In this document: positions 1 through 9,365 of the stretch, one piece after another
Position numbering within the stretch: position 1 is the first letter of the stretch
How the letters are laid out: the number at the start of each line of letters is the position of its first letter
From: RBG-16-66-20 sp049651845
Lineage (GTDB): Bacteria > Pseudomonadota > Gammaproteobacteria > Burkholderiales > SG8-39
Length of the DNA: 61,001 nt
Assembly: GCA_049651845.1 (NCBI GenBank)
Contig: JBASCW010000035.1
Location: 1-61,001 of the forward strand
Direction of reading: 5' to 3'
Translations under genes and position numbers: made by a program
The notes under the pieces: generated by a model
What the model saw: only the letters and a program-made list of their open reading frames with translations
What the model was told of the DNA's origin: nothing
Database searches by the model: none

Positions 1-33
1 CATGCCATCCTGGGTCACATCGGCACCACGCAT
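1..33 (-). CDS. Transposase, N-terminal 11 codons only (partial)
   Basis: ATG at 33-31 on the minus strand opens a frame reading M-R-G-A-D-V-T-Q-D-G-M up to the window edge. A purine-rich AAGGGAAG stretch lies about six bases upstream and could be the ribosome binding site. The short peptide resembles the N-terminus of IS5/IS1182-type transposases. Only 11 codons are visible, so family and intactness cannot be judged. Confidence 0.4.
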   Translation of the reverse strand, partial: MRGADVTQDGM

Positions 34-126
34 CGTCGGCTTCCCTTTATTCTTCTCGACGATCATTCGACAACGTATGAGGCGATGAATTCCATGAATT
101 CGCGGCGAATTTCAACAAACTGCTAG
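1..126 (-). mobile_element. End of an insertion sequence (IS5/IS1182-like), running off the window
   Basis: The first 126 bases look like the left end of an IS read on the minus strand. A transposase-like start (M-R-G-A-D at 33-1) lies about 90 bases inside a terminus ending in TTTCAACAAACTGCTAG (110-126). This type of end, and transposases starting MRG-D/A-D, are familiar from IS5/IS1182-like elements; that is recognition from memory, not a search. The terminus runs directly into the 3' end of the neighbouring transporter gene. The rest of the element is outside the window. Confidence 0.5.
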
Positions 127-989
127 CGCGCTGCGCGGTCCTGCCGGCGCCAGAGCAGCGCGAGCGCGCCGCCCGAGACGATGTGCCAGACGCCCCACAG
201 GCCGGCGACCGCGACCATCGCCAGGTCCGAGCCGAACTGCGCGGCGATGATGCCGAGCGCGAGCCCCGAGTTCTGCATGCCGCCCTCGATCACCACCGCG
301 CGCCGGTCGGCCGTGGCCAGGCGCGCCGCGCGCGCCGCAATCCAGCCGAGCGCGAGGCCCAAGCCGTTGTGCAGCACCACCAGCGGCAGCGTGCGGCCGA
401 GCTCGATCACGAACAGCTTCGCCTGCGCCGCCACGGCGGCGACGATGAACAGCCCGAGCGCGATCGCCGAGAGGCGCGCGAGCGGCTTGCGCAGCCGCTT
501 CGCCAGCCCGGGTGCCCGGTGCGAGGTGGCCATGGCGGCGCTCATCGGCAGCGCGAGCAGCAGCGCCAGGCTGAGCAGCAGGTCGCGCGGATCGACCGCG
601 ATGGCGCGCGCCCAGGCCGCGGTGTCCGGGTTGGTGGCGATCATGAGCGCGAAATTGAGCGGCGTGAGCAGCAGCGCGAGCAGGCTGGCGACCGCGGAGA
701 TCGACAGCGACAGCGCGAGGTTGCCGCGGCCGAAAGCGGCGATCACGTTCGACAGCGCGCCGCCCGGGCAGGCCGCCACCAGCATCATCGCCGCCTCGGT
801 GGCCGGCGGCAGGTCGAGAGCCAGGGTCAGCAGCAGGGTGGCACCGGGCAGCAGCGCGAACTGGGCGACCAGGCCGATAGCGACCGCGAGCGGGTGGCGC
901 GCGACGTAGCGGAAGTCCTGCAGCCGCAGCGAAAGCGACACGGTGTAGACCATGGTCGCCAGCACCGCCATCAGGACCGCCTGCTGCAC
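123..989 (-). CDS. BASS-family (bile acid:sodium symporter-like) membrane transporter
   Basis: 288-residue integral membrane protein with about nine hydrophobic helices. Two family hallmarks are visible: CPGGALSN near residue 74, which matches the crossover motif of sodium/bile-acid symporters, and EGGMQNSGLALG near residue 235. Members carry organic anions with sodium across the inner membrane; the substrate cannot be read from sequence. It is the last gene of a minus-strand run after ettA and a methyltransferase, with a 3-base gap. Its TAG stop (123-125) lies inside the CTAG at the IS terminus, so the natural C-terminus may have been altered by the insertion. Confidence 0.85.
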   Translation of the reverse strand: MQQAVLMAVLATMVYTVSLSLRLQDFRYVARHPLAVAIGLVAQFALLPGATLLLTLALDLPPATEAAMMLVAACPGGALSNVIAAFGRGNLALSLSISAVASLLALLLTPLNFALMIATNPDTAAWARAIAVDPRDLLLSLALLLALPMSAAMATSHRAPGLAKRLRKPLARLSAIALGLFIVAAVAAQAKLFVIELGRTLPLVVLHNGLGLALGWIAARAARLATADRRAVVIEGGMQNSGLALGIIAAQFGSDLAMVAVAGLWGVWHIVSGGALALLWRRQDRAAR

Positions 990-992
990 CGG

Positions 993-1577
993 TCAGTCCG
1001 GCCGCGTCCAGAGGAAGGCGTACTTCGGCTCGTCGAGCAGGAACCAGGCGACGTAGGCGCCGGGCAGGCTGAACGGCGCGCGGCGCAGGTCCACGGGCCG
1101 GCAATCCATGCCGGCGGGAATGTCCTCGTTGGTGCGCGCCTCGTCGCCCGGCAGGAAGCCGTTGGTGATGAGCGCGTAGCGGAAAGCGCGCAGCTTGGGC
1201 AGCAGCGCGAGGATGTCGGCGTTGCTCCAGTGCTGCAGCACGTCTTTGGCGATCAGGAGATCCGCCGCCGGCAGCGGCTCGGTGACCGCGTTCAGGTGGC
1301 GGAACTCGACGCCGGGCCTGGCGTGGCGGCGCGTGTTCTCCAGCACCACCTTCGACACGTCCACGCCCAGGTAGGCGATGCCGCTCCAGTCCATGTGCTG
1401 CGAGAACTGCCAGTCGCCGCAGCCCAGGTCGAGCACGCTGCGGACGTGGTTGGAGCGCAGGAAGTTGTGCAGGAACTCGCGGTAGGGCCGCGTGACCTCC
1501 GCCGAGGACCCGGTGCCCGAGCCGCCGCGCCACCGGTCGTTGCGGTAGATGTCGTCGAAGATCTCGCCGTGGTCCAT
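993..1577 (-). CDS. Class I SAM-dependent methyltransferase
   Basis: 194-residue protein with motif I DLGCGDW near residue 50, followed by an acidic strand end (GVDVS) and a Rossmann-like pattern typical of class I methyltransferases. The protein is short, a bare catalytic core without a recognisable substrate domain, so the substrate is unknown. It lies between ettA (23 bases upstream) and the BASS transporter (3 bases downstream) on the same strand and is probably co-transcribed. The ATG at 1577 gives a sensible N-terminus, M-D-H-G-E-I-F-D-D-I-Y. Confidence 0.8.
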   Translation of the reverse strand: MDHGEIFDDIYRNDRWRGGSGTGSSAEVTRPYREFLHNFLRSNHVRSVLDLGCGDWQFSQHMDWSGIAYLGVDVSKVVLENTRRHARPGVEFRHLNAVTEPLPAADLLIAKDVLQHWSNADILALLPKLRAFRYALITNGFLPGDEARTNEDIPAGMDCRPVDLRRAPFSLPGAYVAWFLLDEPKYAFLWTRPD

Positions 1578-1600
1578 GTGCGCCGTGGCTGCGCCCGCCG

Positions 1601-3259
<1,659 letters not shown>

Positions 3260-3303
3260 TGCCTTGCGTTCCTGAAGCTGCGGCGTATTCTTGGGGCCGC
3301 CAT

Positions 3304-3309
3304 TTTATA
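3304..3309 (-). promoter_or_regulatory. Candidate -10 box for ettA
   Basis: TATAAA on the minus strand (followed by AT, giving TATAAAAT) lies about 45 bases upstream of the ettA ATG in the short divergent gap. No convincing -35 box is visible. It is the only AT-rich hexamer in this gap. Confidence 0.35.
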
Positions 3310-3318
3310 GGGGAAAAC

Positions 3319-4056
3319 ATGCCAGCCGACGGCCGCGCGCGCTACGACGCGCTCATGGATGTGATCCGCAGCCGCATGACGGTGCGCGCGTTCGATGCCT
3401 CCTACACGGTGCCGCGCGAGCACTACGAGCTGATCCTCGAGGCCGCGCGCCACAGTCCCTCCGGTGCCAACGCGCAGCCCTGGCACTTCATCGTGGTCAC
3501 CGAGCAGGCGCTGAAGGACCGGATCATGGAGTACTTCCGCGAGGAGCAGATCCGTCGCGCCAAGCTGAAGATGAAGTTTCCGACGCCCGACTACCGCGGC
3601 CTTGCCACCGCGCCGGGCCTGATCGTGGTGGCGAGCGACTTCCGCTGGGTGCGCGCTTTTCCGGTGCTGAACGACGGCTCGGAGCTCGACCGCATGTACA
3701 AGGAGAATGCCGAGCGCATCCTGCTGCAGAGCGTGGCGGCGGCCACCATGTCGGCGCACCTCGCCGCCGCGGCCCTCGGCTACAACGTGTGGTGGGTCAC
3801 CGCGATCGGCCAGGAAGCGGCCCAGAAGGCGATGAAGCCGCTGCTTGGCATCCCGGAGGAGCTCTCGGTGCTCGACATCATGTGCTTCGGGCCGCCCGCC
3901 AAGGCGCCCTACAAGCGCTGGAAGAAGACGCTGCCCGAGATCGTCAACTGGAACCGCTTCGACCCTGCGCACGCCATGAGCGAGGCGCAGATCGACGAGT
4001 GGGTGGCGACCCAGCGCCACAAGGTGATGTACAAGGACGCCTCGAACGTCGATTGA
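3319..4056 (+). CDS. Nitroreductase family protein (FMN-dependent)
   Basis: 245-residue protein. The N-terminal region has the nitroreductase pattern RSRMTVRAFD, then SPSGANAQPWHF (about residues 50-61), the FMN phosphate/isoalloxazine-binding segment of the family. The fold reduces nitroaromatics, quinones or other substrates with NAD(P)H. The ATG at 3319 is chosen over the in-frame ATG at 3259 because it follows a GGGGA ribosome binding site and clears the ettA start. A diverged copy of the last 36 codons of a homologue lies 3.4 kb downstream (7428-7535). It converges with the enolase-superfamily gene, whose stop lies 34 bases away. Confidence 0.88.
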   Translation: MPADGRARYDALMDVIRSRMTVRAFDASYTVPREHYELILEAARHSPSGANAQPWHFIVVTEQALKDRIMEYFREEQIRRAKLKMKFPTPDYRGLATAPGLIVVASDFRWVRAFPVLNDGSELDRMYKENAERILLQSVAAATMSAHLAAAALGYNVWWVTAIGQEAAQKAMKPLLGIPEELSVLDIMCFGPPAKAPYKRWKKTLPEIVNWNRFDPAHAMSEAQIDEWVATQRHKVMYKDASNVD

Positions 4057-4090
4057 GCGCGCGCGTCACCGCACGGACCAGCCCGAACAA

Positions 4091-5182
4091 TCAGGATTTG
4101 CGAAAAGGCGCCAGTTTCGCCCAGTCGAACTCGACGCCGGTTCCCGGCGCGTCCGGCGCGATCGCAAGGCTGTCCAGGATCGCCAGTGGCCGCGTGGTGT
4201 AGGCGTCGATCGGGAAACTGTGAATCTCCAGCCAGCCTGCGTTCGGCTGCGCCGACATCAGGCTGACGTGCAATTCCTGCATGCCATGGGAACAGATCGG
4301 GATGCCGTAGCGGCGCGACATTTCGGCGACGCGCAGCCAGCCGGTGATGCCGCCGCAGTTTCCGGCGTCGGGCTGGATGAAGGACAGCCGCGCCTGCTCG
4401 AAGGCAAAACGGAATTCGTGCAGCGTGTGCAGGTTCTCGCCCATCGCCAGCGGCATGCCGGTCGCCGCCGCGACCGTGGCATAGCCGGCGTAGTCGTCCG
4501 GCTCGATCGGCTCCTCGAACCAGAGAAGGTCATAGGGTTTGAAGGCCTGCGCCGCGCGAATCGCCTGCTCGACGCTCAGGCCGTAGTTGGCGTCCACCAT
4601 GAAGGCCGTATCGCGTCCGATCACCTCACGCACCCTGCGGACGCGTTCGACATCCTCTGCGAGATCGGCGCGTCCGACCTTGATCTTCACCCCATTCACC
4701 CCGCGCGCGAGGTAACCACGGACGCTGGCAAGCAGCTTCTCGATCGGAAACATCAGATCGATGCCGCCGCAGTAGGCCCGGCAGGTCGTGCCCGCGCCAC
4801 CCGCGAGTTTCCATAGAGGCGCATTCGCACGGCGACAGCGGATGTCCCAGAGCGCGATGTCGAGCGACGAAATCGCGAAGGCGGCAATACCGCCGCGCCC
4901 GACATAGTGGACATGCCAGCCGCAGGCATCATGCAGGCCTTCGACGTCGCTGCAGTCCCTGCCGAGCAGCAACGGCGCCAGATCATGGTCGAGCATGGCC
5001 TTGATCGCCCACCCGCCCTTGCCGCCGGTATAGGTGTAGCCGGTGCCGGCCAACCCGTCGTCGGTGGTGATGGTCGCAGTCACCAGTTCGAAGTGCGTGT
5101 GCGCGCCGTGCTTGGCGTCGGTCAGCACTTCCGCCAGCGGAACCTCGTAGAGCCGCGCTTCGATCGAGGCGATCCGGTTCAC
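4091..5182 (-). CDS. Mandelate racemase/muconate lactonizing enzyme family protein (enolase superfamily)
   Basis: About 363 residues with capping domain plus TIM-barrel layout. Visible active-site elements: VKIKVGRADL (Lys-x-Lys), MVDANYG (metal Asp), WFEEP (metal Glu), MGENLHT (third metal Glu), QPDAGNCGG (Asp) and a late SHGMQELH (His). These suit a mandelate-racemase-subgroup acid-sugar dehydratase or racemase. The GTG at 5182 (V-N-R-I-A) fits the family N-terminus; an ATG at 5224 would add 14 residues overlapping a gene remnant. It is the last gene of the otnK/otnC operon, so it probably converts a sugar acid into a substrate of that pathway (inference). Confidence 0.88.
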   Translation of the reverse strand: MNRIASIEARLYEVPLAEVLTDAKHGAHTHFELVTATITTDDGLAGTGYTYTGGKGGWAIKAMLDHDLAPLLLGRDCSDVEGLHDACGWHVHYVGRGGIAAFAISSLDIALWDIRCRRANAPLWKLAGGAGTTCRAYCGGIDLMFPIEKLLASVRGYLARGVNGVKIKVGRADLAEDVERVRRVREVIGRDTAFMVDANYGLSVEQAIRAAQAFKPYDLLWFEEPIEPDDYAGYATVAAATGMPLAMGENLHTLHEFRFAFEQARLSFIQPDAGNCGGITGWLRVAEMSRRYGIPICSHGMQELHVSLMSAQPNAGWLEIHSFPIDAYTTRPLAILDSLAIAPDAPGTGVEFDWAKLAPFRKS

Positions 5183-5201
5183 CGGCGGCCCGGGCCGATG
5201 T

Positions 5202-5288
5202 TCACGCCGGATCGAGCCTGGCATAGCTGTGCACGGTCTTGCCGGGGATCCACGGCTTGATCTCGAATTCGACCGTTACGATATACAG
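5202..5288 (-). pseudogene. Internally deleted antibiotic-biosynthesis-monooxygenase (ABM)-like gene, ~28 codons left
   Basis: Just after the otnC stop codon the minus strand reads L-Y-I-V-T-V-E-F-E-I-K-P, a near-perfect match to the usual start (MYxVTVEFEIKP) of small ABM-fold quinol monooxygenases, with CTG in place of ATG. It then runs in frame into G-K-T-V-H-S-Y-A-R-L-D-P-A-stop, which resembles the C-terminal strand of the same family. A full gene is near 100 codons, so some 70 codons appear to be missing from the middle. A GAGG motif precedes the CTG. It lies between otnC and the enolase-superfamily gene. The family call rests on motif memory. Confidence 0.5.
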
Positions 5289-5297
5289 GGATGCCTC

Positions 5298-5930
5298 TCA
5301 GAGGGGATGTTTCCGGCGCAGGTCGGTCACCTGCTCCGGCGTCAGGCAGCGGGTTTTCTCTTGTCGCAGCAGCAGGTAGAGCTTCGCGGTTGCTTCCAGT
5401 TCCTCGACGGCGTCTGCCGCCGCCGACAGCGACGATCCGGCGACCACGGGACCATGGTTGGCGAGCAGCACTGCGTGGTGCCTGCCGGCAAACCCGCGCA
5501 CCGCTTGGGCGAGCGCCATGTCGCCGGGCGCGTAGTACGGCACCAGCGGCAGGCTGCCGACGCGCATCACATAGTAGGCAGTGAGCGGCGGCAGCACGTC
5601 GGCCGGGTCGACTTCTTCCAGCACTGAGACCGCGACCGAGTGCGTCGAATGCAGGTGCACCACTGCCGCGTTCTTCGCCCGTTCCTCGTACATCGCCAGG
5701 TGCAGGAAGGCTTCCTTGGACGGCGCGTCGCCCGACAGCAGCTTGCCCTGCCAGTCGAGCTTGGACAGGCGCGCCGGGTCGAGCCGGCCGAGGTTCGACC
5801 CGGTGGGCGTAAGCAGCCAGCCGTCGTCGCACTTGGCGCTGACGTTGCCGGTGGAGCCGTGCGTCAGGCCGCGCTCGTAGATGGATGCCCCCAGCCGGCA
5901 AATCTCGTCCCGCAGCTTCGTTTCGTTCAT
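5298..5930 (-). CDS. otnC: Class II aldolase/adducin family protein, probable 3-oxo-tetronate 4-phosphate decarboxylase OtnC
   Basis: 210 residues, full length for the family. THGSTGNVSAK near residue 24 is the phosphate-binding loop. KEAFLH supplies the acidic residue and HLHSTH (about residues 93-98) the zinc histidines, with a later His in ANHGPV. Class II aldolases of this type decarboxylate or cleave phosphorylated acid sugars. The gene overlaps the DUF1537 kinase by 4 bases, the known OtnK-OtnC pairing for four-carbon acid sugars, which supports the name. The exact substrate remains inference. Confidence 0.85.
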   Translation of the reverse strand: MNETKLRDEICRLGASIYERGLTHGSTGNVSAKCDDGWLLTPTGSNLGRLDPARLSKLDWQGKLLSGDAPSKEAFLHLAMYEERAKNAAVVHLHSTHSVAVSVLEEVDPADVLPPLTAYYVMRVGSLPLVPYYAPGDMALAQAVRGFAGRHHAVLLANHGPVVAGSSLSAAADAVEELEATAKLYLLLRQEKTRCLTPEQVTDLRRKHPL

Positions 5931-7171
5931 GCCTGCATCCCCAGCGCCTTGTCGAAGAAGTCGACGGCGCCGAAGTTACCCGATTTGAGCGCGAGCGCGA
6001 GGCGCGGCTCGCCCAATGACTGCGTCCAGGGCACGCCGGGATCGATCTGCGGGCCGATCCGCAGCGCGGGCACGCCGAGCGCGTTCACCACGGCCCCCGA
6101 GGTCTCGCCGCCCGCCACCACCAGGCGCCTAACGCCCTGCGCGACCATGCCCTTCGCGACCCTGGCGAGGCAATGCTCGATTATCTCGCCGGCGCGCTGC
6201 ACGCCGAGCTGGGCCTGGGCCGCGCGCACGTCCTCGGGCGCCGCCGTGGCATAAATCAGCACCGGGCCCGCGGCGAGCTTCGGTGCGGCCCAGTCGAGCG
6301 CGGCGGCGGCGAGATCCACGCCGTCGGCGAGCTGCAGCGGGTCGATGCGAAACCCCGGGCGCGACTTCAACCACTGCGCGACCTGCACGTTGGACTGCGC
6401 CGAGCAGCTTCCCGACAGCACCGCGGCGTAGCCGCCCGCCGCGGGCAGCGCCGCGCCGGCGCCCGTGCGAACGCCGAAGTTCGCGGGCAAGCCCATGGCG
6501 ATTCCCGAGCCGCCGGTAAGCAGCGGCAACCCGGCGCAGGCGGTCCCCAGCGCCAGCAGATCTTCATCCGACACGGCATCGACGATCGCGTAGCCGTAAC
6601 CGGAGCCCTTGAGCCTTTCAAACGCCTCCTTCATCGCGGCGGCGCCTTGCCGCACCGTCGGCAGCGCAACGAGACCGACTTTGCGCTTCGTCTGGCGACC
6701 GAGTACGCGCACGAGATTGGAATCGCGCATCGGCGTGAGCGGGTGATCCTTCATCGGCGAGTCGGACAGCATCTGCTCGCCGACAAAGAGGTGCCCGAGA
6801 TAGACGGTGCGCTTGTTGGTCGGGAAGGCCGGGCAAGCCACGGTGAAGGCATCGCCCAGCGCATCGAGAAGCGCGTCCGCGACCGGGCCGATATTGCCCG
6901 CGTCGGTCGAGTCGAAGGTTGAGCAGTACTTGAACAGAAGCTGCTCCGCGCCATGCCGGCGCAGCCACTCGAGCGCCGCCAGCGACTGCGCCACGGCATC
7001 GACAACCGGAGCTGTACGGGATTTGAGCGCCACCACCACGGCGTCGGCGTCGCCCGGCTCGAATCCCGCCGGCACGCCGATCGACTGCAGGGTGCGCATG
7101 CCCGAGTTCTGCAGCATCAGCGCGACGTCAGTCGCGCCGGTCAGGTCGTCCGCGATGCAGCCCAGGCGCAT
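5927..7171 (-). CDS. otnK: Four-carbon acid sugar kinase (DUF1537), probable 3-oxo-tetronate kinase OtnK
   Basis: 414 residues, normal for the family. The N-terminus GCIADDLTGATDVALML is the DUF1537 substrate-domain hallmark. The C-terminal domain has VVAGGETSGAVVNALG, the nucleotide-binding segment, and ends GNFGAVDFF. OtnK phosphorylates 3-oxo-tetronates, which OtnC then decarboxylates to a triose phosphate. The ATG follows directly on the stop codon of a truncated TRAP permease remnant, so the operon once had its own importer gene upstream and may now lack its native promoter. Confidence 0.9.
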   Translation of the reverse strand: MRLGCIADDLTGATDVALMLQNSGMRTLQSIGVPAGFEPGDADAVVVALKSRTAPVVDAVAQSLAALEWLRRHGAEQLLFKYCSTFDSTDAGNIGPVADALLDALGDAFTVACPAFPTNKRTVYLGHLFVGEQMLSDSPMKDHPLTPMRDSNLVRVLGRQTKRKVGLVALPTVRQGAAAMKEAFERLKGSGYGYAIVDAVSDEDLLALGTACAGLPLLTGGSGIAMGLPANFGVRTGAGAALPAAGGYAAVLSGSCSAQSNVQVAQWLKSRPGFRIDPLQLADGVDLAAAALDWAAPKLAAGPVLIYATAAPEDVRAAQAQLGVQRAGEIIEHCLARVAKGMVAQGVRRLVVAGGETSGAVVNALGVPALRIGPQIDPGVPWTQSLGEPRLALALKSGNFGAVDFFDKALGMQA

Positions 7172-7354
7172 TCAGAGGATCAACTGTGGAAGGATCCGGG
7201 TCAGCCACGGCAAGTACGTTATCAGCATCAGGACCGCGACGGTGGCGTATACAGGGCAATCGCGAGGCTGGCGGTCATCACTCATCAGCAGGGCCAGCGT
7301 CCCCGCGACCGCCAGAAGGGTGGCAGCGAAGCCGTGCGGGTAACCGCGCTGCAC
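7172..7354 (-). pseudogene. Internally deleted TRAP large permease (DctM) remnant
   Basis: A 60-codon open frame starts M-Q-R-G-Y-P-H-G-F-A-A-T and continues A-V-A-G-T-L-A-L-L-M, which matches the mid-protein segment RGY-x-x-x-FA-x-x-x-AxxGTLxxLI of DctM permeases. After a short junction (about DDRQPRDC) it runs into T-Y-L-P-W-L-T-R-I-L-P-Q-L-I-L-stop, the typical DctM last helix and tail. The N-terminal part and about 250 internal codons are missing. Its TGA touches the otnK ATG, as expected of a former dctM-otnK operon. It is distinct in sequence from the intact dctM at 7552-8877. Confidence 0.6.
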
Positions 7355-7427
7355 CGTTTTCCAAGCAGCGCAGCGCGCTCAGGCGCGCGGAAGGGAACCC
7401 GCTTCCTCCAGGTCCCACATCAGCCAC

Positions 7428-7535
7428 TGGAACCGATTCGACCCTTCGCACGCGATGACCGAGGCACGGATCAACGAGTGGGTCGCCACCCAGCGGCACA
7501 AGGGGATTTACAAGGATGCCTCCAACGTCGACTAG
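7428..7535 (+). pseudogene. 3' tail of a second nitroreductase gene (36 codons)
   Basis: The plus strand reads W-N-R-F-D-P-S-H-A-M-T-E-A and ends Y-K-D-A-S-N-V-D-stop. This aligns without gaps to the last 35 residues of the nitroreductase at 3319-4056 with about 7 substitutions. Codons differ at many third positions and the stop is TAG instead of TGA, so it is a diverged homologue, not a recent copy. Similarity fades upstream of about 7415. The fragment converges with the intact dctM, as the full gene converges with the enolase-superfamily gene. Confidence 0.8.
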
Positions 7536-7551
7536 CGGGCGCCGGCTGCGG

Positions 7552-8877
7552 CTACCAGCCGATCGCCTTCGGCAGCCAGAGCGCGATCTGCGGGAAGAAG
7601 AACACCAGTACCACTCCGAGCACCTGCATCAGGATGAACGGGACCACGCCGGCGTAGATGTGGCGCGTGGTGATCTCGGGCGGCGCGACGCCACGCAGGA
7701 AAAACAGCGCCCAGCCGAACGGCGGCGTCAGGAAAGAGGTCTGCAGGTTGACGCAGATCAGCATTGCCAGCCAAACCAGGTCCACGCCCTGCGACACGAA
7801 CACCGGCAGGAACAGCGGCACGGCGATGTAGCTGATCTCGATCCACTCGATGAAGAAGCCGAGCACGAAGATCAGCAGCATCAGGAACCAGATGTCGGCC
7901 GCCACGCCGCCGGGCAGGAACTCGAACATGGCGCTGATCAGGTCCTCGCCCTTCAGGCCGCGGAAGGCGAGCGAGAACACCTGCGCGCAAATCAGAATGA
8001 ACATCATCATCGCGGTGATCTTGGTGGTCGTCTGGCAGGTCTCGCGCAGCACCGTCCAGGACATGCGGCCGGCGAAGCCCGTCACCAGGATCGCGCCGAG
8101 CGCGCCCATCGACGCCGCCTCGGTGGGCGCCGCCACGCCGGCGATGATCGAGCCCAGCACCGAGAAGACGAGCAGCACCGGCGGCACCACCACCTTGAAG
8201 AACCGCACCCAGAGCTGGCGCGCCGACACCGTGTCGCGCTCGGCGCGCGGGATGGGCGGCACTTTCTCCGGCCAGAGCATGCCGACGCCGATGATGTACA
8301 CGCAGTAGATGGCCGCCAGCATCATGCCCGGCAGCACCGCTGCCGCGAACAGCGTGCCCACCGACAGCTGCAGGATGTCCGACAGCAGGATCAGGATGAG
8401 GGACGGCGGGATGATCTGCCCGAGCGTGCCCGAGGCGCAGATCGCGCCGCAGGCGATGCCCGGGTCGTAGCCGCGCTTGAGCAGCGTGGGCAGCGTGAGC
8501 AGGCCCAGCGTCACGACCGTCGCACCGACGATGCCCGTGGTCGCCCCCATCAGCACGCCGACGCCGATGATGCCGAGCGCCATGCCGCCGCGCAGCCCGC
8601 CGGCGATGTGCCCCACCACGTCGAGCAGGTCGTCGGCAAGGCGCGACTTCTCCAGCATCACGCCCATGAACACGAACAGCGGGATCGCCAGCCACTGGTA
8701 GTTGGCCACCACGCCGTAAATGCGCGCGGGCAACAGGTTGAACAGGCCGGGCCCGAAGCCGAGGAAGCCGAACACGAAGCCGACAGTGCCCAGCGTGAGC
8801 GCCACCGGAACGCCCATGATGAGCAGGCCGAAGAACGACACCAGCATGGCGATGCACAGCCACTCTGTGCCGGTCAT
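7552..8877 (-). CDS. TRAP transporter large permease subunit (DctM-like)
   Basis: 441-residue, very hydrophobic protein with about 12 membrane helices. It contains the DctM pattern IPLFVFMGVML near residue 64 and GTLGQIIPPSLILILL near residue 149. It forms the ion-coupled transport channel with the small subunit. Its ATG overlaps the stop of the small-permease gene (ATGA), showing a dctP-dctQ-dctM operon. Its downstream end faces the nitroreductase tail remnant. Confidence 0.93.
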   Translation of the reverse strand: MTGTEWLCIAMLVSFFGLLIMGVPVALTLGTVGFVFGFLGFGPGLFNLLPARIYGVVANYQWLAIPLFVFMGVMLEKSRLADDLLDVVGHIAGGLRGGMALGIIGVGVLMGATTGIVGATVVTLGLLTLPTLLKRGYDPGIACGAICASGTLGQIIPPSLILILLSDILQLSVGTLFAAAVLPGMMLAAIYCVYIIGVGMLWPEKVPPIPRAERDTVSARQLWVRFFKVVVPPVLLVFSVLGSIIAGVAAPTEAASMGALGAILVTGFAGRMSWTVLRETCQTTTKITAMMMFILICAQVFSLAFRGLKGEDLISAMFEFLPGGVAADIWFLMLLIFVLGFFIEWIEISYIAVPLFLPVFVSQGVDLVWLAMLICVNLQTSFLTPPFGWALFFLRGVAPPEITTRHIYAGVVPFILMQVLGVVLVFFFPQIALWLPKAIGW

Positions 8878-9365
8878 CTACCGAGCGCTTTCAGCTTCAG
8901 CCAGCTCTTGGCGACCTCCGCCGCGCTCTGCAGCACCAGCAGCGCGAAACCGAGGGGAATCAGGGCCTTCAGGATCCAGCGGTGCGCGAGCCCGCCCGGA
9001 TCGGGCGATTTCTCGTCGATGACATAGGCCTGCTGCACGTACTTGAGCGACAGCCAGATGATGATCAGCGAGATCGCCAGGCACAGCAGCGCCGCGAGCA
9101 GGTTCACGCGTTCCTTGTTCTTCGCGGTGAAACGCGCATACGCGACGTCGACGCGCACGTGCTCGCCCTTGAGCAGCGCGTAGGCGATGCCGAACAGGAT
9201 AAGCGGCGCGAGCAGGTGCCACTCCAGTTCCTGCGACCAAACCGAGCCGTAGCTGAACAGGTAGCGCAGCACCACGTTCCCCGCCATCAGCAGCACGATG
9301 GCGAGGGAGAGCCAGGACGTAGCCCGCCCGATCAGGTCGACGGCGCGCTCGATGCGTGCGAGCAT
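8874..9365 (-). CDS. TRAP transporter small permease subunit (DctQ-like)
   Basis: 163 residues with four hydrophobic segments, the standard DctQ layout. WSQELEWHLLAPLILFGIAY near residue 55 and the segment with HVRVDVAY (about residue 80) are typical DctQ features. The ATG at 9365 overlaps the dctP stop (TGATG) and fits the family length; longer upstream frames would run through dctP. It pairs with the large permease, whose start it overlaps by 4 bases. Confidence 0.92.
   Translation of the reverse strand: MLARIERAVDLIGRATSWLSLAIVLLMAGNVVLRYLFSYGSVWSQELEWHLLAPLILFGIAYALLKGEHVRVDVAYARFTAKNKERVNLLAALLCLAISLIIIWLSLKYVQQAYVIDEKSPDPGGLAHRWILKALIPLGFALLVLQSAAEVAKSWLKLKALGR

Noticed and set aside
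7516..9027. Long plus-strand open frame of His/Arg/Gln-rich sequence
   Set aside because: It is the antisense shadow of the dctM and dctQ genes in high-GC DNA; no domain motif, while the minus strand encodes clear TRAP permeases.
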